Shown here one piece after another: positions 35,479 to 44,304 of a stretch of 64,000 nt of DNA. The stretch lies in NCBI RefSeq assembly GCF_036067295.1, contig NZ_CP107954.1, positions 7,750,001 through 7,814,000 of the forward strand. The letters are read 5' to 3'. The translations under genes and the position numbers were made by a program. Numbering within the stretch: the first letter of the stretch is position 1; every line of letters begins with the position of its first letter. Source of the DNA: Kribbella sp. NBC_00382 (lineage in GTDB: Bacteria > Actinomycetota > Actinomycetes > Propionibacteriales > Kribbellaceae). The notes beneath the pieces were generated by a model. That model saw nothing but the letters and a program-made list of their open reading frames with translations, was not told the DNA's origin and did not search any database.

Positions 35479-35677
35479 AGAGGCCGACGGCGAGTGCGCC
35501 GTGTCGGAGGTTCCGTTAGCGATAGCGGTGGTCAGGTGCGTGCCTCGTGGTGGCGCAGGGAAGGCCTCGATGTTTTTCCATCGTGGCCTTTTCTGCGCTG
35601 CCGCGAGGTGCGTGCCTGGGCGCCGGTAGCGCAACGGAACCTCTGACACGGCGCACTAGGGTCACCCGTCGGCCTCT
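35479..35677. repeat. 199-bp foldback (near-continuous inverted repeat)
   Basis: Stacked complementary arms: 35479-35490 with 35666-35677 (12 of 12), 35493-35517 with 35633-35657 (24 of 25) and 35552-35572 with 35579-35602 around a TTTTTC loop. The stretches between also pair. Nearly all mismatches are T/C or G/A exchanges that become G-U pairs in a plus-strand RNA. It lies between the FtsX stop and the phosphodiesterase start. It may be a large RNA hairpin in the phosphodiesterase leader, a terminator, or a miniature inverted-repeat element. Confidence 0.8.
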
Positions 35678-35762
35678 TGTCGGCTACCTTCGCGAGGGCC
35701 GGGGTATCCCTGCAGCGGGAAGCATCGGCGCCATCCGCCCCTCCTACGCTAAGGAACCCGTC

Positions 35763-37550
35763 ATGCGCCGCGCGCTGCTCTTTACTCTCGCCGCCGGACT
35801 GCTCGGCTCCTCTGTGGCCGCTCTGCCGGCCAATGCCGGTCCCACAGCCGGTCACCGTCGCGACTTCGACATCCAGGCTCACCGCGGCGGTCTCGGGCTG
35901 ACCGTGGAGAGCACGATCGCGTCCTTCTCACGCGGCCTCGAGCTCGGCGTCAGCACGCTCGAGCTCGACGTCCAGATCACCGAGGACGGCTACGCGGTCG
36001 TCACCCACGACCGCCAGGTCACCGGCGCGAAGTGCAAGGACACCGCGCCCTACACGCCGGGCGATCCCGAGTACCCGTACGTCGGCAAGTTCATCAACAC
36101 GCTGACCCTCAAACAGGTCAAGCAGCTCGACTGTGGCTCGCTGCCGCAGGCGGGTTTCCCCGGCCAGACGCCCGACCCGGGTGCGCGGATGCCTGAGCTG
36201 CGCGATGTCTTCGCGCTGGTCAAGCGCTTCCACGCCAACAAGGTCAAGCTCAACGTCGAGACCAAGGTCGAGGCGGGTTCGCCGACCCAGACGGCACCGC
36301 GCGAGCAGTTCGTCCAGGTGGTCGCTGCCGAGATCCGCAAGGCGCGGATCGGGCGGCAGGTGACGATTCAGAGCTTCGACTGGGGTTCGCTGATGCGGAT
36401 GCGTCAGGTCGCGCCGTCGTTGCCGATCGTCGCGCTGACCAACTACGACTTCCTGCAGACCGGTCAGCCCGGCAAGTCGCCCTGGCTGGGCGGTCTCGAC
36501 ATCGACGACTTCGGTGGGGATCTGGTGAAGGCGGCAGCGTCGTTCGGTGCGGACGCGATCTCGCCGGTGCACGGGTTCCCGCAGGACGGGCGCGTGACGG
36601 ATCCGGCGTACCGGCCGTATGTCACCGCGGATATGGTCCGGTCGGCGCATCGTGCTGGCATCAAGGTTGTGCCGTGGACTGTCGATGACCCGGCCACCAT
36701 GCAGTCGCTGATCGACAAGGGTGTCGACGGGATCATCTCCGACTACCCGGACCGGGTTCGTTCGGTCGTCCGGTCGAACGGGTTCCGGCTGCCGGTCGCG
36801 TACGACGCTCCGGCGGTCCGCGCGCTGCCGTCGGCTCATGCGCACAACGACTACGACCACCGGCGGCCGCTGTTCGATGCGCTCGACCGTGGCTTCAACA
36901 GTGTCGAGGCGGATGTCTGGCTGGTCAATGGTGAGCTCCGGGTGGCGCACGATCTGCAGGACGCGGTGGCGGGTCGCAATCTCGAGAGTTTGTACCTTCG
37001 GCCGCTTGCTGACCGGGTTCGGGAGAACCATGGCGAGGTCTACCGGCACGGGCGCGACTTCCAGTTGCTGATCGACATCAAGAGCGACGGGCCTTCGACG
37101 TACGCGGCTGTCGATGCGGCACTGCGGAAGTACAAGCGGATCAGCACAGTCTTCGCCGGCGGGCGCACCTACCGCGGCGCCGTCACATCAGTGATCAGTG
37201 GCAACCGTCCGCTCGACGTGCTGAAGGCACAGAAGGTCCGGTACGCCGGGTACGACGGGCGACTCAGCGACCTGAACTCCAAGCTGCCCGCATCGCTGAT
37301 GCCGTTGGTAAGCGACAACTGGTCGAACAACTTCACCTGGCGCGGTGTCGGGCCGTTCCCGGCGGCTGAACGCGCCAAGCTGCAGGAGATCGTCACTACC
37401 GCGCATGAGGCCGGCTACCGGGTCCGCTTCTGGGAGACGCCGGATGTGCCGGGCGCTGCCCGTGAAGCCGTCTGGTCGGAGCTGGTTGCCGCTGGCGTCG
37501 ACAACCTCAACACCGATGACCTGCACGGGTTGGAGGACTTCCTCCGCTAG
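35763..37550 (+). CDS. Secreted two-domain phosphodiesterase (GDPD plus AIM6/PI-PLC-like)
   Basis: 595 residues with a Sec signal peptide (MRRALLFTLAAGLLGSSVAA, cleavage near ALPANA). Residues about 35-335 are a glycerophosphodiester phosphodiesterase: IQAHRGGLGLTVESTIASF, STLELDVQITEDG and THD give the metal and catalytic residues. Residues about 360-595 are a second, related barrel with AHAHNDYDHRRPLFDAL and SVEADVWLVNGELRVAHD, the pattern of AIM6-like PI-PLC-fold proteins. Expected to hydrolyse glycerophosphodiesters or phosphoinositide-like headgroups outside the cell, perhaps for phosphate and glycerol. ATG 35763 follows AAGGAAC. Its stop and the stop of the opposite gene share the four bases CTAG. 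Confidence 0.85.
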   Translation: MRRALLFTLAAGLLGSSVAALPANAGPTAGHRRDFDIQAHRGGLGLTVESTIASFSRGLELGVSTLELDVQITEDGYAVVTHDRQVTGAKCKDTAPYTPGDPEYPYVGKFINTLTLKQVKQLDCGSLPQAGFPGQTPDPGARMPELRDVFALVKRFHANKVKLNVETKVEAGSPTQTAPREQFVQVVAAEIRKARIGRQVTIQSFDWGSLMRMRQVAPSLPIVALTNYDFLQTGQPGKSPWLGGLDIDDFGGDLVKAAASFGADAISPVHGFPQDGRVTDPAYRPYVTADMVRSAHRAGIKVVPWTVDDPATMQSLIDKGVDGIISDYPDRVRSVVRSNGFRLPVAYDAPAVRALPSAHAHNDYDHRRPLFDALDRGFNSVEADVWLVNGELRVAHDLQDAVAGRNLESLYLRPLADRVRENHGEVYRHGRDFQLLIDIKSDGPSTYAAVDAALRKYKRISTVFAGGRTYRGAVTSVISGNRPLDVLKAQKVRYAGYDGRLSDLNSKLPASLMPLVSDNWSNNFTWRGVGPFPAAERAKLQEIVTTAHEAGYRVRFWETPDVPGAAREAVWSELVAAGVDNLNTDDLHGLEDFLR

Positions 37551-38602
37551 TCGGTCACTGCGGTGAGGGTGACGACGTCGAAGCCGTCCCTGACGGCCTG
37601 GCGTTGCTTGACGGCGCCGTTGCCCTCCCGGAGTACTCGCTGGATGGTCTCGGCGACCATGTCGGCCTCACCCAGCTGGTTGAGCGCCTTGGAGACATGG
37701 CGCTGCAGGAGGCCGAGTAGCTCTGACATGGGTAGCGGGCGGGCCTTCAAGACGTCCAGTCCGTTGTTGGTGATGCCGTCGCGTGCTGCGAGCCAGTAGG
37801 CGGCTCGTAGTACCTCCGGCTCCAGCTTCGGCCCTAGACCACCGTCCTCGAGTGCTGTCATCACCAGGGCGCGGATGAGAGTTGCCAGCAGCACCGTCTC
37901 GTCGACGGTCAGCGGTACGTCGCTCACGCGTACCTCGACTGTCGGAAGGTGGCTGGACGGCCGTACGTCCCAATAGACCATCCGCTCATCCATGATGCTG
38001 CCCGTCGCGACCTGCATGGCGACCAGTGCGTCGTAGTGCTCGGCGGACTCGAAGTACGGCGGCGGACCCGAGCAAGGCCAGCGCGACCACATGATCGACC
38101 GCCAACTGGAGAACCCCGTGTCGTGCCCCAGATAGACCGCACTGTTGGCCGTCAGCGCCAGCAGAGCGGGCAGCCAAGGCCGCAGATGGTTGCTGACGCG
38201 GATGGCCGCTTCCTTGTCCGGTACGTCGATGTGCACGTGACACCCACACACCGCCTGCTCACGAGCGAGCAACCCGTACCGGGCCTCCATCTCCTGGTAC
38301 CGCGGCTTCCTGGTGATCAGCTGGGCGGCCAAGCCGACCGGAGGCGTGGCGATCGCCAGTAGCTGCGCACGCTCATCAGCGGCTGCCTCGGCGAGCTTCG
38401 AGCGGTCCCAGGTCAGCTGGACCCGCAGTTCATCAGCCGTTTGACACACTGGTGAGTTGATCTCGACCTGGGCCTGGGTGAGCTCCAGCTCGACGTCTAC
38501 GCCTTCCGCCCCCGCGGCGACGGCCTTGCTGCGTGGCATCGGGTGACCACTGGCGGAGACCAGTAGCAACTCCTCCTCGACGCCCATGGACGGGTGGCTC
38601 AA
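37547..38602 (-). CDS. GCS2-type carboxylate-amine ligase (YbdK family)
   Basis: ATP-dependent ligase of 351 residues related to glutamate-cysteine ligase. Motifs: GVEEELLLVSASGHPMP at the N-terminus, CGCHVHIDVPDKEAAIRVSN, and VEVRVSDVPLTVDETVLLA. The start is placed at TTG 38602, since AGGAG lies at good distance; ATG 38587 is the alternative. As actinobacteria use mycothiol, such enzymes are usually weak or unspecific gamma-glutamyl ligases rather than glutathione enzymes. Convergent with the phosphodiesterase gene and divergent from the HipA-like gene. Confidence 0.87.
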   Translation of the reverse strand: MSHPSMGVEEELLLVSASGHPMPRSKAVAAGAEGVDVELELTQAQVEINSPVCQTADELRVQLTWDRSKLAEAAADERAQLLAIATPPVGLAAQLITRKPRYQEMEARYGLLAREQAVCGCHVHIDVPDKEAAIRVSNHLRPWLPALLALTANSAVYLGHDTGFSSWRSIMWSRWPCSGPPPYFESAEHYDALVAMQVATGSIMDERMVYWDVRPSSHLPTVEVRVSDVPLTVDETVLLATLIRALVMTALEDGGLGPKLEPEVLRAAYWLAARDGITNNGLDVLKARPLPMSELLGLLQRHVSKALNQLGEADMVAETIQRVLREGNGAVKQRQAVRDGFDVVTLTAVTD

Positions 38603-38690
38603 GGTCTCTCCTCTATCGCTATGCCTTCGAGGTACCCGGCAGCTTCCCGGTGGAAACCAGGGCTGCCGGCCATGCACTAGGCTCGGGCGG

Positions 38691-39428
38691 GTGAGCCTGC
38701 CGATCGTGACTGCCACCAGGTATGTGTTGCCGTTACGTGAAGGTGGCTCGCTCCCAGGTGTTGTCGAAGGCAACGATCTCGGCACCTACGTGCTCAAGTT
38801 CCAGGGCGCCGGCCAGGGCCCTAAGGCGCTGGTTGCCGAGGTCATCGTCGGCGAGCTGTTCCGCCGGCTCGGCCTGCGGGTGCCGGAGCTCAAGCTGATG
38901 GAGCTCGACCCGGTGATCGGCAAGTCCGAGCCGGATCAGGAGATCCAGGACCTGATCGTGCGCAGCGCCGGCCTGAACCTCGCCGTCGACTTCCTGCCCG
39001 GCTCCTTCGGGTACGACGGCTCCAGCGGCAAACCCGACGAGGCCACCCAGGCGAAGATCCTCTGGCTCGACGCCTACGTCGCCAACGTGGACCGCTCCTG
39101 GCGCAACCCGAACCTGCTCGTCTGGCACAAGCAACTCTGGCTGATCGATCACGGAGCAGCGTTGTACTTCCACCACTCCTGGATGTCTGCGGAGAAGTTC
39201 ACCGGGCTCGCGTACGACGCGCAGGACCACGTGTTCCGCGACGTGGCGCCTTCGGTACCGGCCGTTGACGCCGAGGTCGCGGCTGCGATCACTCCTGAGC
39301 TGCTGACCGAGGTGATCGCGCTGGTGCCCGACGAGTGGATCGGTCCCGACGACCGCGAGCGGTATCTGGGTCATCTGACCGCCAGACTCGCCGACCGGTC
39401 CGCCTGGCTGCCGGGTGGTGCGCGGTGA
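38691..39428 (+). CDS. HipA-like kinase domain protein
   Basis: 245 residues with a HipA-type kinase fold. Seen are TYVLKFQGAGQGPKALVAEV (ATP-binding Lys and phosphate loop area), LDAYVANVDRSWRNPNLLVW (catalytic Asp and the metal Asn) and WLIDHGAAL (DFG-like Asp). It lacks the N-terminal subdomain of E. coli HipA and no HipB-like DNA-binding antitoxin is adjacent. Instead it overlaps a DUF3037 gene by four bases, a pairing that recurs in bacteria. A toxin-antitoxin role is possible but not shown; the substrate is unknown. GTG 38691 is chosen as the start. Confidence 0.75.
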   Translation: MSLPIVTATRYVLPLREGGSLPGVVEGNDLGTYVLKFQGAGQGPKALVAEVIVGELFRRLGLRVPELKLMELDPVIGKSEPDQEIQDLIVRSAGLNLAVDFLPGSFGYDGSSGKPDEATQAKILWLDAYVANVDRSWRNPNLLVWHKQLWLIDHGAALYFHHSWMSAEKFTGLAYDAQDHVFRDVAPSVPAVDAEVAAAITPELLTEVIALVPDEWIGPDDRERYLGHLTARLADRSAWLPGGAR

Positions 39429-39832
39429 ACCTAGCACCCTTCGACCCTGCACTGAACCTCGTGCCCTTCGACTACGTCATCCTGCGCGCGGCCCCCCGCA
39501 TCCACCGCGGTGAGTTCGTCAACGTCGGCGCAGTGCTCTACTGCCGCTCGCTGGACTTCCTCGGCGCCTCCTGGGACGTCGACCCACTCCGCCTGCGCGC
39601 CCTGGACCCAGCGGTCGACGTAGACGTCGTCTGCGCCTCCCTGGAGCACCTCCGCGCGATCTGCGCCGGCGACCCAGCGGGCGGCCCCGCCGCCGCCACC
39701 CGAATCGGCGAACGTTTCCGCTGGCTGGCCGCACCTCGCAGTACGGTCGTCCACCCCAGCCCCATCCACAGCGGCCTGACCAACGACCCAGGCGCCGACC
39801 TGGACAGGCTGGTCGACGCCTTCGTCAGGTAG
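39425..39832 (+). CDS. DUF3037 protein, partner of HipA-like kinase
   Basis: 135 residues. The N-terminal FDYVILRAAPRIHRGEFVNV and GAVLYCR are characteristic of DUF3037, a family of unknown function. GTG 39425 overlaps the HipA-like stop (GTGA), so the two proteins are made together. Possible regulator, antitoxin or substrate of the kinase; no motif decides between these. Confidence 0.75.
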   Translation: MNLAPFDPALNLVPFDYVILRAAPRIHRGEFVNVGAVLYCRSLDFLGASWDVDPLRLRALDPAVDVDVVCASLEHLRAICAGDPAGGPAAATRIGERFRWLAAPRSTVVHPSPIHSGLTNDPGADLDRLVDAFVR

Positions 39833-39841
39833 GGCTGCACG

Positions 39842-40261
39842 TCAGAGCGGATCCTTCGTCATGAACACCCGGCTGGTGCCGGGCGGGTCGCAGGGCACCT
39901 CGCCCACCACGCGCCAGCCGTGCTTGAGATAGAACCCAGGCGCCTGGAAGCTGATCGTGTAGAGCATGGCTGACCGGCACCCACGGCGTCGGGCCTCCTC
40001 TTCCGCTTGTCTCAGCACCTCACCACCGACGCCCTGCCCGCGCAGCTCCGCGGGCAGGTAGAAGAGATCGACGAACAGCAGCCCGAGCGAGGTCCGTCCG
40101 GTGAGGCCACCGATCACCCGATCCGTTCCCGGCTCGCGGACGAGCACGGTCAGCGGTCGCCGATCCTGGATCCCGGTCGCCTCGACATTGAACTCGTCGA
40201 GGCCGGCCGAGATGATCGCGGCTGCCGCAGGCTCTTCCAGGTCGGTGACGGAGATAATCAT
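39842..40261 (-). CDS. GNAT-family N-acetyltransferase
   Basis: 139 residues. The acetyl-CoA loop is LPAELRGQGVGGEVLRQAEE and the C-terminal part YTISFQAPGFYLKHGWRVVG is typical of small-molecule GNATs. ATG 40261 begins MIISVTDLEEPAAAAI. Acceptor unknown. It lies alone, between DUF3037 (convergent) and phosphoglucomutase. Confidence 0.8.
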   Translation of the reverse strand: MIISVTDLEEPAAAAIISAGLDEFNVEATGIQDRRPLTVLVREPGTDRVIGGLTGRTSLGLLFVDLFYLPAELRGQGVGGEVLRQAEEEARRRGCRSAMLYTISFQAPGFYLKHGWRVVGEVPCDPPGTSRVFMTKDPL

Positions 40262-40291
40262 GCGGCCGACCGTAGCGACAGCCACCGACAA

Positions 40292-41920
40292 TTAGGCCAG
40301 CGCTTGGGAGACCACCTCGCGGGCCTGGGCGAAGACCTCTTCGAGGTGGTCGGCACCCTTGAAGGACTCGCCGTAGATCTTGTAGAGGTCCTCGGTCCCC
40401 GACGGCCGCGCGGCGAACCACGCGGACTCCGTGGTGACTTTGAGCCCTCCGATCGCTGCACCGTTGCCGGGGGCGCTCGTCATCCGGTCGAGGATCGGCT
40501 CGCCCGCCAGCTCGGTCGCGGTCACCGCATCGGCCGAGAGCGCGGCCAGCTTGGCCTTCTGCTCCCGGCTGGCCGGCGCGTCCACCCGGCTGTACGCCGA
40601 GGCGCCGAACCTCTCCACCAGCTTCGCGTGCGCCTGCGACGGCGTCTCCCCGGTCACGGCGGTGATCTCGCTGGCCAGCAGGGCGAGCAGGATGCCGTCC
40701 TTGTCGGTCGTCCAGACCGTACCGTCGAAGCGCAGGAAGCTCGCGCCCGCGGACTCCTCGCCGCCGAAGCCGACCGAGCCGTCGATCAGACCGGGCACGA
40801 ACCACTTGAACCCGACCGGCACCTCCCACAGCCGACGACCCATGTCGCCGACCACGCGGTCGATCAGCGACGACGAGACCAGCGTCTTGCCGACCGCGAC
40901 CTCGGGTCCCCACTGCCGGTTCGCGAACAGGTACGAGATCGCGGCGGCCAGGTAGTGGTTCGGGTTCATCAGGCCGGCGTCGGGCGTGACGATGCCGTGC
41001 CGGTCGGAGTCGGCGTCGTTGCCCGTCGCGAGGTCGTACTTGTCCTTCTGCGCGACCAGCGAGGCCATCGCGTACGGGGACGAGCAGTCCATCCGGATCT
41101 TGCCGTCGTGGTCGAGCGTCATGAACGACCAGGCCGGGTCGATCCGCGGGTTGACCACGGTCAGGTCGAGGCGGTGCCGCTCGGCGATCGCGGCCCAGTA
41201 GTCCACACTCGCGCCGCCGAGCGGGTCGGCGCCGATCCGGACACCGGCACTCCGGATCGCATCGAGGTTGAGCACGGAGGGCAAATCGTCGACATAGTGA
41301 CCGAGGAAGTCGTACTCCCCCGCCTGCGCCCGCGCCGCATCGAATTGAACCCGACGTACTTCGCGGTTGCCACCGGCGATCAACTCGTTAGCGCGGGCGG
41401 CGATCCAGCCGGTCGCGTCGGAGTCGGCCGGCCCACCGTGCGGCGGGTTGTACTTGATCCCGCCATCGCGCGGCGGGTTGTGGCTCGGCGTGATGACGAT
41501 GCCGTCGGCACCTGCTCCCGCGCCGCGGTTGAGCCGCAGGATCGCGTGGGACACGCCAGGAGTCGGCGTCAGCCGGTCCGCGCTGTCCACCAGGGTCTGC
41601 ACGCCATTGCCGGCCAGTACTTCGAGCACTGTCCGCCAAGCGGGCTCCGAGAGGCCATGGCTGTCCCGCCCGACCAGGAGTGGGCCACTGGTCCCCTCCC
41701 CTGCCCGGTACTCACAGATGGCCTGGGTGATGGCCAGGATGTGCGCCTCGTTGAAGGCGCCGTCGAGGGACGAGCCGCGGTGGCCCGACGTACCGAAGAC
41801 GACCTTCTGGGCGGGGTTCTCGACATCCGGCGTGATCCCCTCGTACGCCGCGAGCAGCGCGTCGACGTCGACGAGATCCTCGGGCTGAGCGGGCTGGCCT
41901 GCGCGTGGGTGCATGTGCAC
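40292..41920 (-). CDS. pgm: Phosphoglucomutase, alpha-D-glucose phosphate-specific
   Basis: Interconverts glucose 1-phosphate and glucose 6-phosphate, linking glycogen, trehalose and cell-wall sugar synthesis with glycolysis. 542 residues, close to E. coli Pgm in length and sequence throughout: RAGQPAQPEDLVDVDALL, FGTSGHRGSS, phosphoserine loop GIVITPSHNPPRDGGIKYNP, metal site GNDADSDRHG, sugar loop FGGEESAGASFLRFDGT and phosphate loop ARPSGTEDLYKIY. GTG 41920 is chosen by alignment with the E. coli N-terminus; ATG 41914 and GTG 41947 are alternatives. Single gene. Confidence 0.95.
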   Translation of the reverse strand: MHMHPRAGQPAQPEDLVDVDALLAAYEGITPDVENPAQKVVFGTSGHRGSSLDGAFNEAHILAITQAICEYRAGEGTSGPLLVGRDSHGLSEPAWRTVLEVLAGNGVQTLVDSADRLTPTPGVSHAILRLNRGAGAGADGIVITPSHNPPRDGGIKYNPPHGGPADSDATGWIAARANELIAGGNREVRRVQFDAARAQAGEYDFLGHYVDDLPSVLNLDAIRSAGVRIGADPLGGASVDYWAAIAERHRLDLTVVNPRIDPAWSFMTLDHDGKIRMDCSSPYAMASLVAQKDKYDLATGNDADSDRHGIVTPDAGLMNPNHYLAAAISYLFANRQWGPEVAVGKTLVSSSLIDRVVGDMGRRLWEVPVGFKWFVPGLIDGSVGFGGEESAGASFLRFDGTVWTTDKDGILLALLASEITAVTGETPSQAHAKLVERFGASAYSRVDAPASREQKAKLAALSADAVTATELAGEPILDRMTSAPGNGAAIGGLKVTTESAWFAARPSGTEDLYKIYGESFKGADHLEEVFAQAREVVSQALA

Positions 41921-41989
41921 ATGCAACAAGCCTTCGGCGCGGATCACAACTCCACCCGTGGCGCGTCTCGCGGGACGGTTTTAACTGTC

Positions 41990-43486
41990 TCAGGTCGGGA
42001 AGGGCGTGAGGAGCTGGTCTACCGGCGCATAGTCATCGGTGAGCAACGGTGCGTCGCCGATGAACTGCCGCAACGCGTTGGGGTCGTCGATGTAGCCGCC
42101 AGCCGTGCCTAGCCGTTGCCGGATCGCAGTACCGGGCAACGGCTGGTCGGCGGCGAGCAGGACGAAGTTGCCGCCCTCCTGGCCGGAGAGTTCGGCCGGC
42201 TTGGCGATCAGTCCGACGTACGGGAATTCCGCGGCAACGGTACGAATTTCGGCCTTGAGGAATGCCTGCGGGCCGAAGTCGATGATGTTGATCAGCAGGA
42301 GCCCGTCCGGCTTGAGCATCCGGCGCTGGTCGGCGACGAACTCGCGGGTGGTCAGGTGCCAGGGCACGGCGACCCCGCCGAACGCATCCATCACGACCAG
42401 GTCCCGGCTGTCGTCGGGCTCGGACCGTACGCCGAGCCGCCCGTCGCGGATCTGGATGTCGAGCTCCGGGCCGGGCTTGGCGCCCAACTCGGCCTTGTCG
42501 AGCTCGATCACGCCGGGGTCGATCTCGTAGACCTTGTTGTTGGTCCCGGGCCTGGTCGCGGCGAGGTAGTGCGGCATGGTGAGCCCGCCGCCACCCACGT
42601 GCAGCGCCTGCAGCAGCCCTTTGTCGGGCCACCGGCTCTCGATCGCCGTCGCGAAGTCTTTCGTGTACTGGAACTGCAGGTAGGTGGGATCCGCGAGGTC
42701 GATGTAGGAGTGACGGAGCTGATCCAGGTAGAGGAGGCGGCCGCTCGCTCGCGCCGGGTCCTTCTCGATCCGGGCGCAGTGATAGGCCGTCTCGACCTCG
42801 CAGGGCCGTGGGGCGACCAGGGTCAGACCAGTACCGACCAGCGCCAGAGCCAGTGGGCGGGTAGCAGCCTTCAGACCGCGGAAGAAGATTGTGAGGGCGG
42901 CTCCAGCGAGGACCAGCAGGCCGCCGAGGCACAGCACGATCGTGCTCGTCGGGACCTTGGCCACGAACACGAACCCGGTCAGTACCGTGCCCGCGATCGC
43001 ACCGACCGTCGCGTAGGCGGACAGGCGGCCGACGACCGTCCCTGTCTGGCTCAGCTTCGACAGTCTGAGCTTGGTCACCATCGGGGTCACCCCCGCGAGC
43101 AGTGAAGCCGGCAGGAACAAGGCGACTGCCAAGGCGAGGAAGACCGCCTCATTACCGCTACCGCGCAGCGCCTCGCCGGTCCATCGCACCACCGGCAGGA
43201 TCAGCAGCACCAGCGCTCCGGCGAAAAGGATGATCGGCCCCAGCGTCCGAGTAGGAGGCGTGCTGTCGGCGAGCCGGCCGCCCATCGCGGCACCGGTCGC
43301 GATGGCCGCCAGGGCGACGCCGATGACAGCGGTGTTGGTCTCCAGAGTCAGGCCGAGGTACGGCGCCACCAGGCGCAGCGAGACGAGCTCGAGCACCATC
43401 ACGGCGGCCGAACTGCCGAACGACAGGGCAATGGCGACTTTGTCGTTGATCGCCTTGGCGGGTGTCTCTAGGGCGGTCTCTTCCAC
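41990..43486 (-). CDS. Spermidine-synthase-like membrane fusion protein
   Basis: 498 residues: about seven membrane segments (residues 15-225, MFS-like; VMVLELVSLRLVAPYLGLT) fused to a cytoplasmic spermidine-synthase-type Rossmann domain (about 255-490; ALHVGGGGLTMPHYLAATRP, VYEIDPGVIELDKAELG, DLVVMDAFGG). The aminopropyl-transfer Asp pattern is only partly kept, so the true reaction is unclear; such fused proteins are common in actinobacteria and mostly uncharacterised. Divergent from the 43561 gene with 74 bp between. Confidence 0.82.
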   Translation of the reverse strand: MEETALETPAKAINDKVAIALSFGSSAAVMVLELVSLRLVAPYLGLTLETNTAVIGVALAAIATGAAMGGRLADSTPPTRTLGPIILFAGALVLLILPVVRWTGEALRGSGNEAVFLALAVALFLPASLLAGVTPMVTKLRLSKLSQTGTVVGRLSAYATVGAIAGTVLTGFVFVAKVPTSTIVLCLGGLLVLAGAALTIFFRGLKAATRPLALALVGTGLTLVAPRPCEVETAYHCARIEKDPARASGRLLYLDQLRHSYIDLADPTYLQFQYTKDFATAIESRWPDKGLLQALHVGGGGLTMPHYLAATRPGTNNKVYEIDPGVIELDKAELGAKPGPELDIQIRDGRLGVRSEPDDSRDLVVMDAFGGVAVPWHLTTREFVADQRRMLKPDGLLLINIIDFGPQAFLKAEIRTVAAEFPYVGLIAKPAELSGQEGGNFVLLAADQPLPGTAIRQRLGTAGGYIDDPNALRQFIGDAPLLTDDYAPVDQLLTPFPT

Positions 43487-43560
43487 TGCGCCACCCTAGC
43501 GGCCGTCGATTTCGTCGCCGACCGTTCGTCATCATGGAAAGATCCCCTTGAGGAGGACTC

Positions 43561-44250
43561 ATGGACGCGACCACAAGTGTCGCCCTGTACGCCGGTACGC
43601 GGGCGCGGCTGACCGAGGCGATGCTGGGGTTCGGCCCCTCGGAGCTGACCGAACTCGTCCCTGCGTGCCCGGAATGGACCGTGCACAACCTCATCTCGCA
43701 CCTGTCCGGCGCCGCCGCCGACTTCGTCTCCGGCAACCTCGAAGGCGCGCCTCGGCCTCCGTGGACCGCCGTCCAGGTGGACGGCCGCCGCTCGATGCCG
43801 CTCGCCGCTGTCCTGGAGGAATGGGCGACGACGACCGGGCCGGCGCTGGAGAAGCTGATCCTGAGCGGCGACACCACCCATCCGATGATCTGCAACCCGT
43901 ACGTCGACGCCGGTACGCACGAGGCCGACGTCCACGGCCTGACCGGGATCGGGCGGCCGCCGCGGGAGATCTGGCTGGCGACGCTCGATTGGGTCTTCCC
44001 TGATCCGCGACCGGCGGACGACTCGCCTGGCACGCTGTCGACCGTGACGCCGGACGGTACGTATCAGCTGGGGGCCGGGGAGCCGGTGGCAGAGGTTCAT
44101 ACGGACACGTATGAGTTGTTCCGGGCAATCTTCGGGCGTCGTTCGGCGGCGCAGATCCAGGCCTGGCAGTGGACCACGCCGGCTGCGGCCGAAGCTTGGT
44201 CTTTGGAACTGCCGCGCTTGCGTCAGACCGAGGTCGATCTGATCGACTGA
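43561..44250 (+). CDS. Mycothiol-dependent maleylpyruvate isomerase-fold protein
   Basis: 229 residues of the TIGR03083/MDMPI group. N-terminal DinB-like four-helix bundle with PACPEWTVHNLISHLSG and GTHEADVHGLTG, whose His and Glu residues form the expected metal site; the C-terminal part is SCP2-like. Family members bind mycothiol or act in detoxification and thiol transfer; the specific reaction is not known here. ATG 43561 follows AGGAGG. Confidence 0.82.
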   Translation: MDATTSVALYAGTRARLTEAMLGFGPSELTELVPACPEWTVHNLISHLSGAAADFVSGNLEGAPRPPWTAVQVDGRRSMPLAAVLEEWATTTGPALEKLILSGDTTHPMICNPYVDAGTHEADVHGLTGIGRPPREIWLATLDWVFPDPRPADDSPGTLSTVTPDGTYQLGAGEPVAEVHTDTYELFRAIFGRRSAAQIQAWQWTTPAAAEAWSLELPRLRQTEVDLID

Positions 44251-44304
44251 TCTGCCTTGTGGATAAGGGCGAATCGGGCGCTCGGAACTCGTACCTTCCC
44301 TGGC

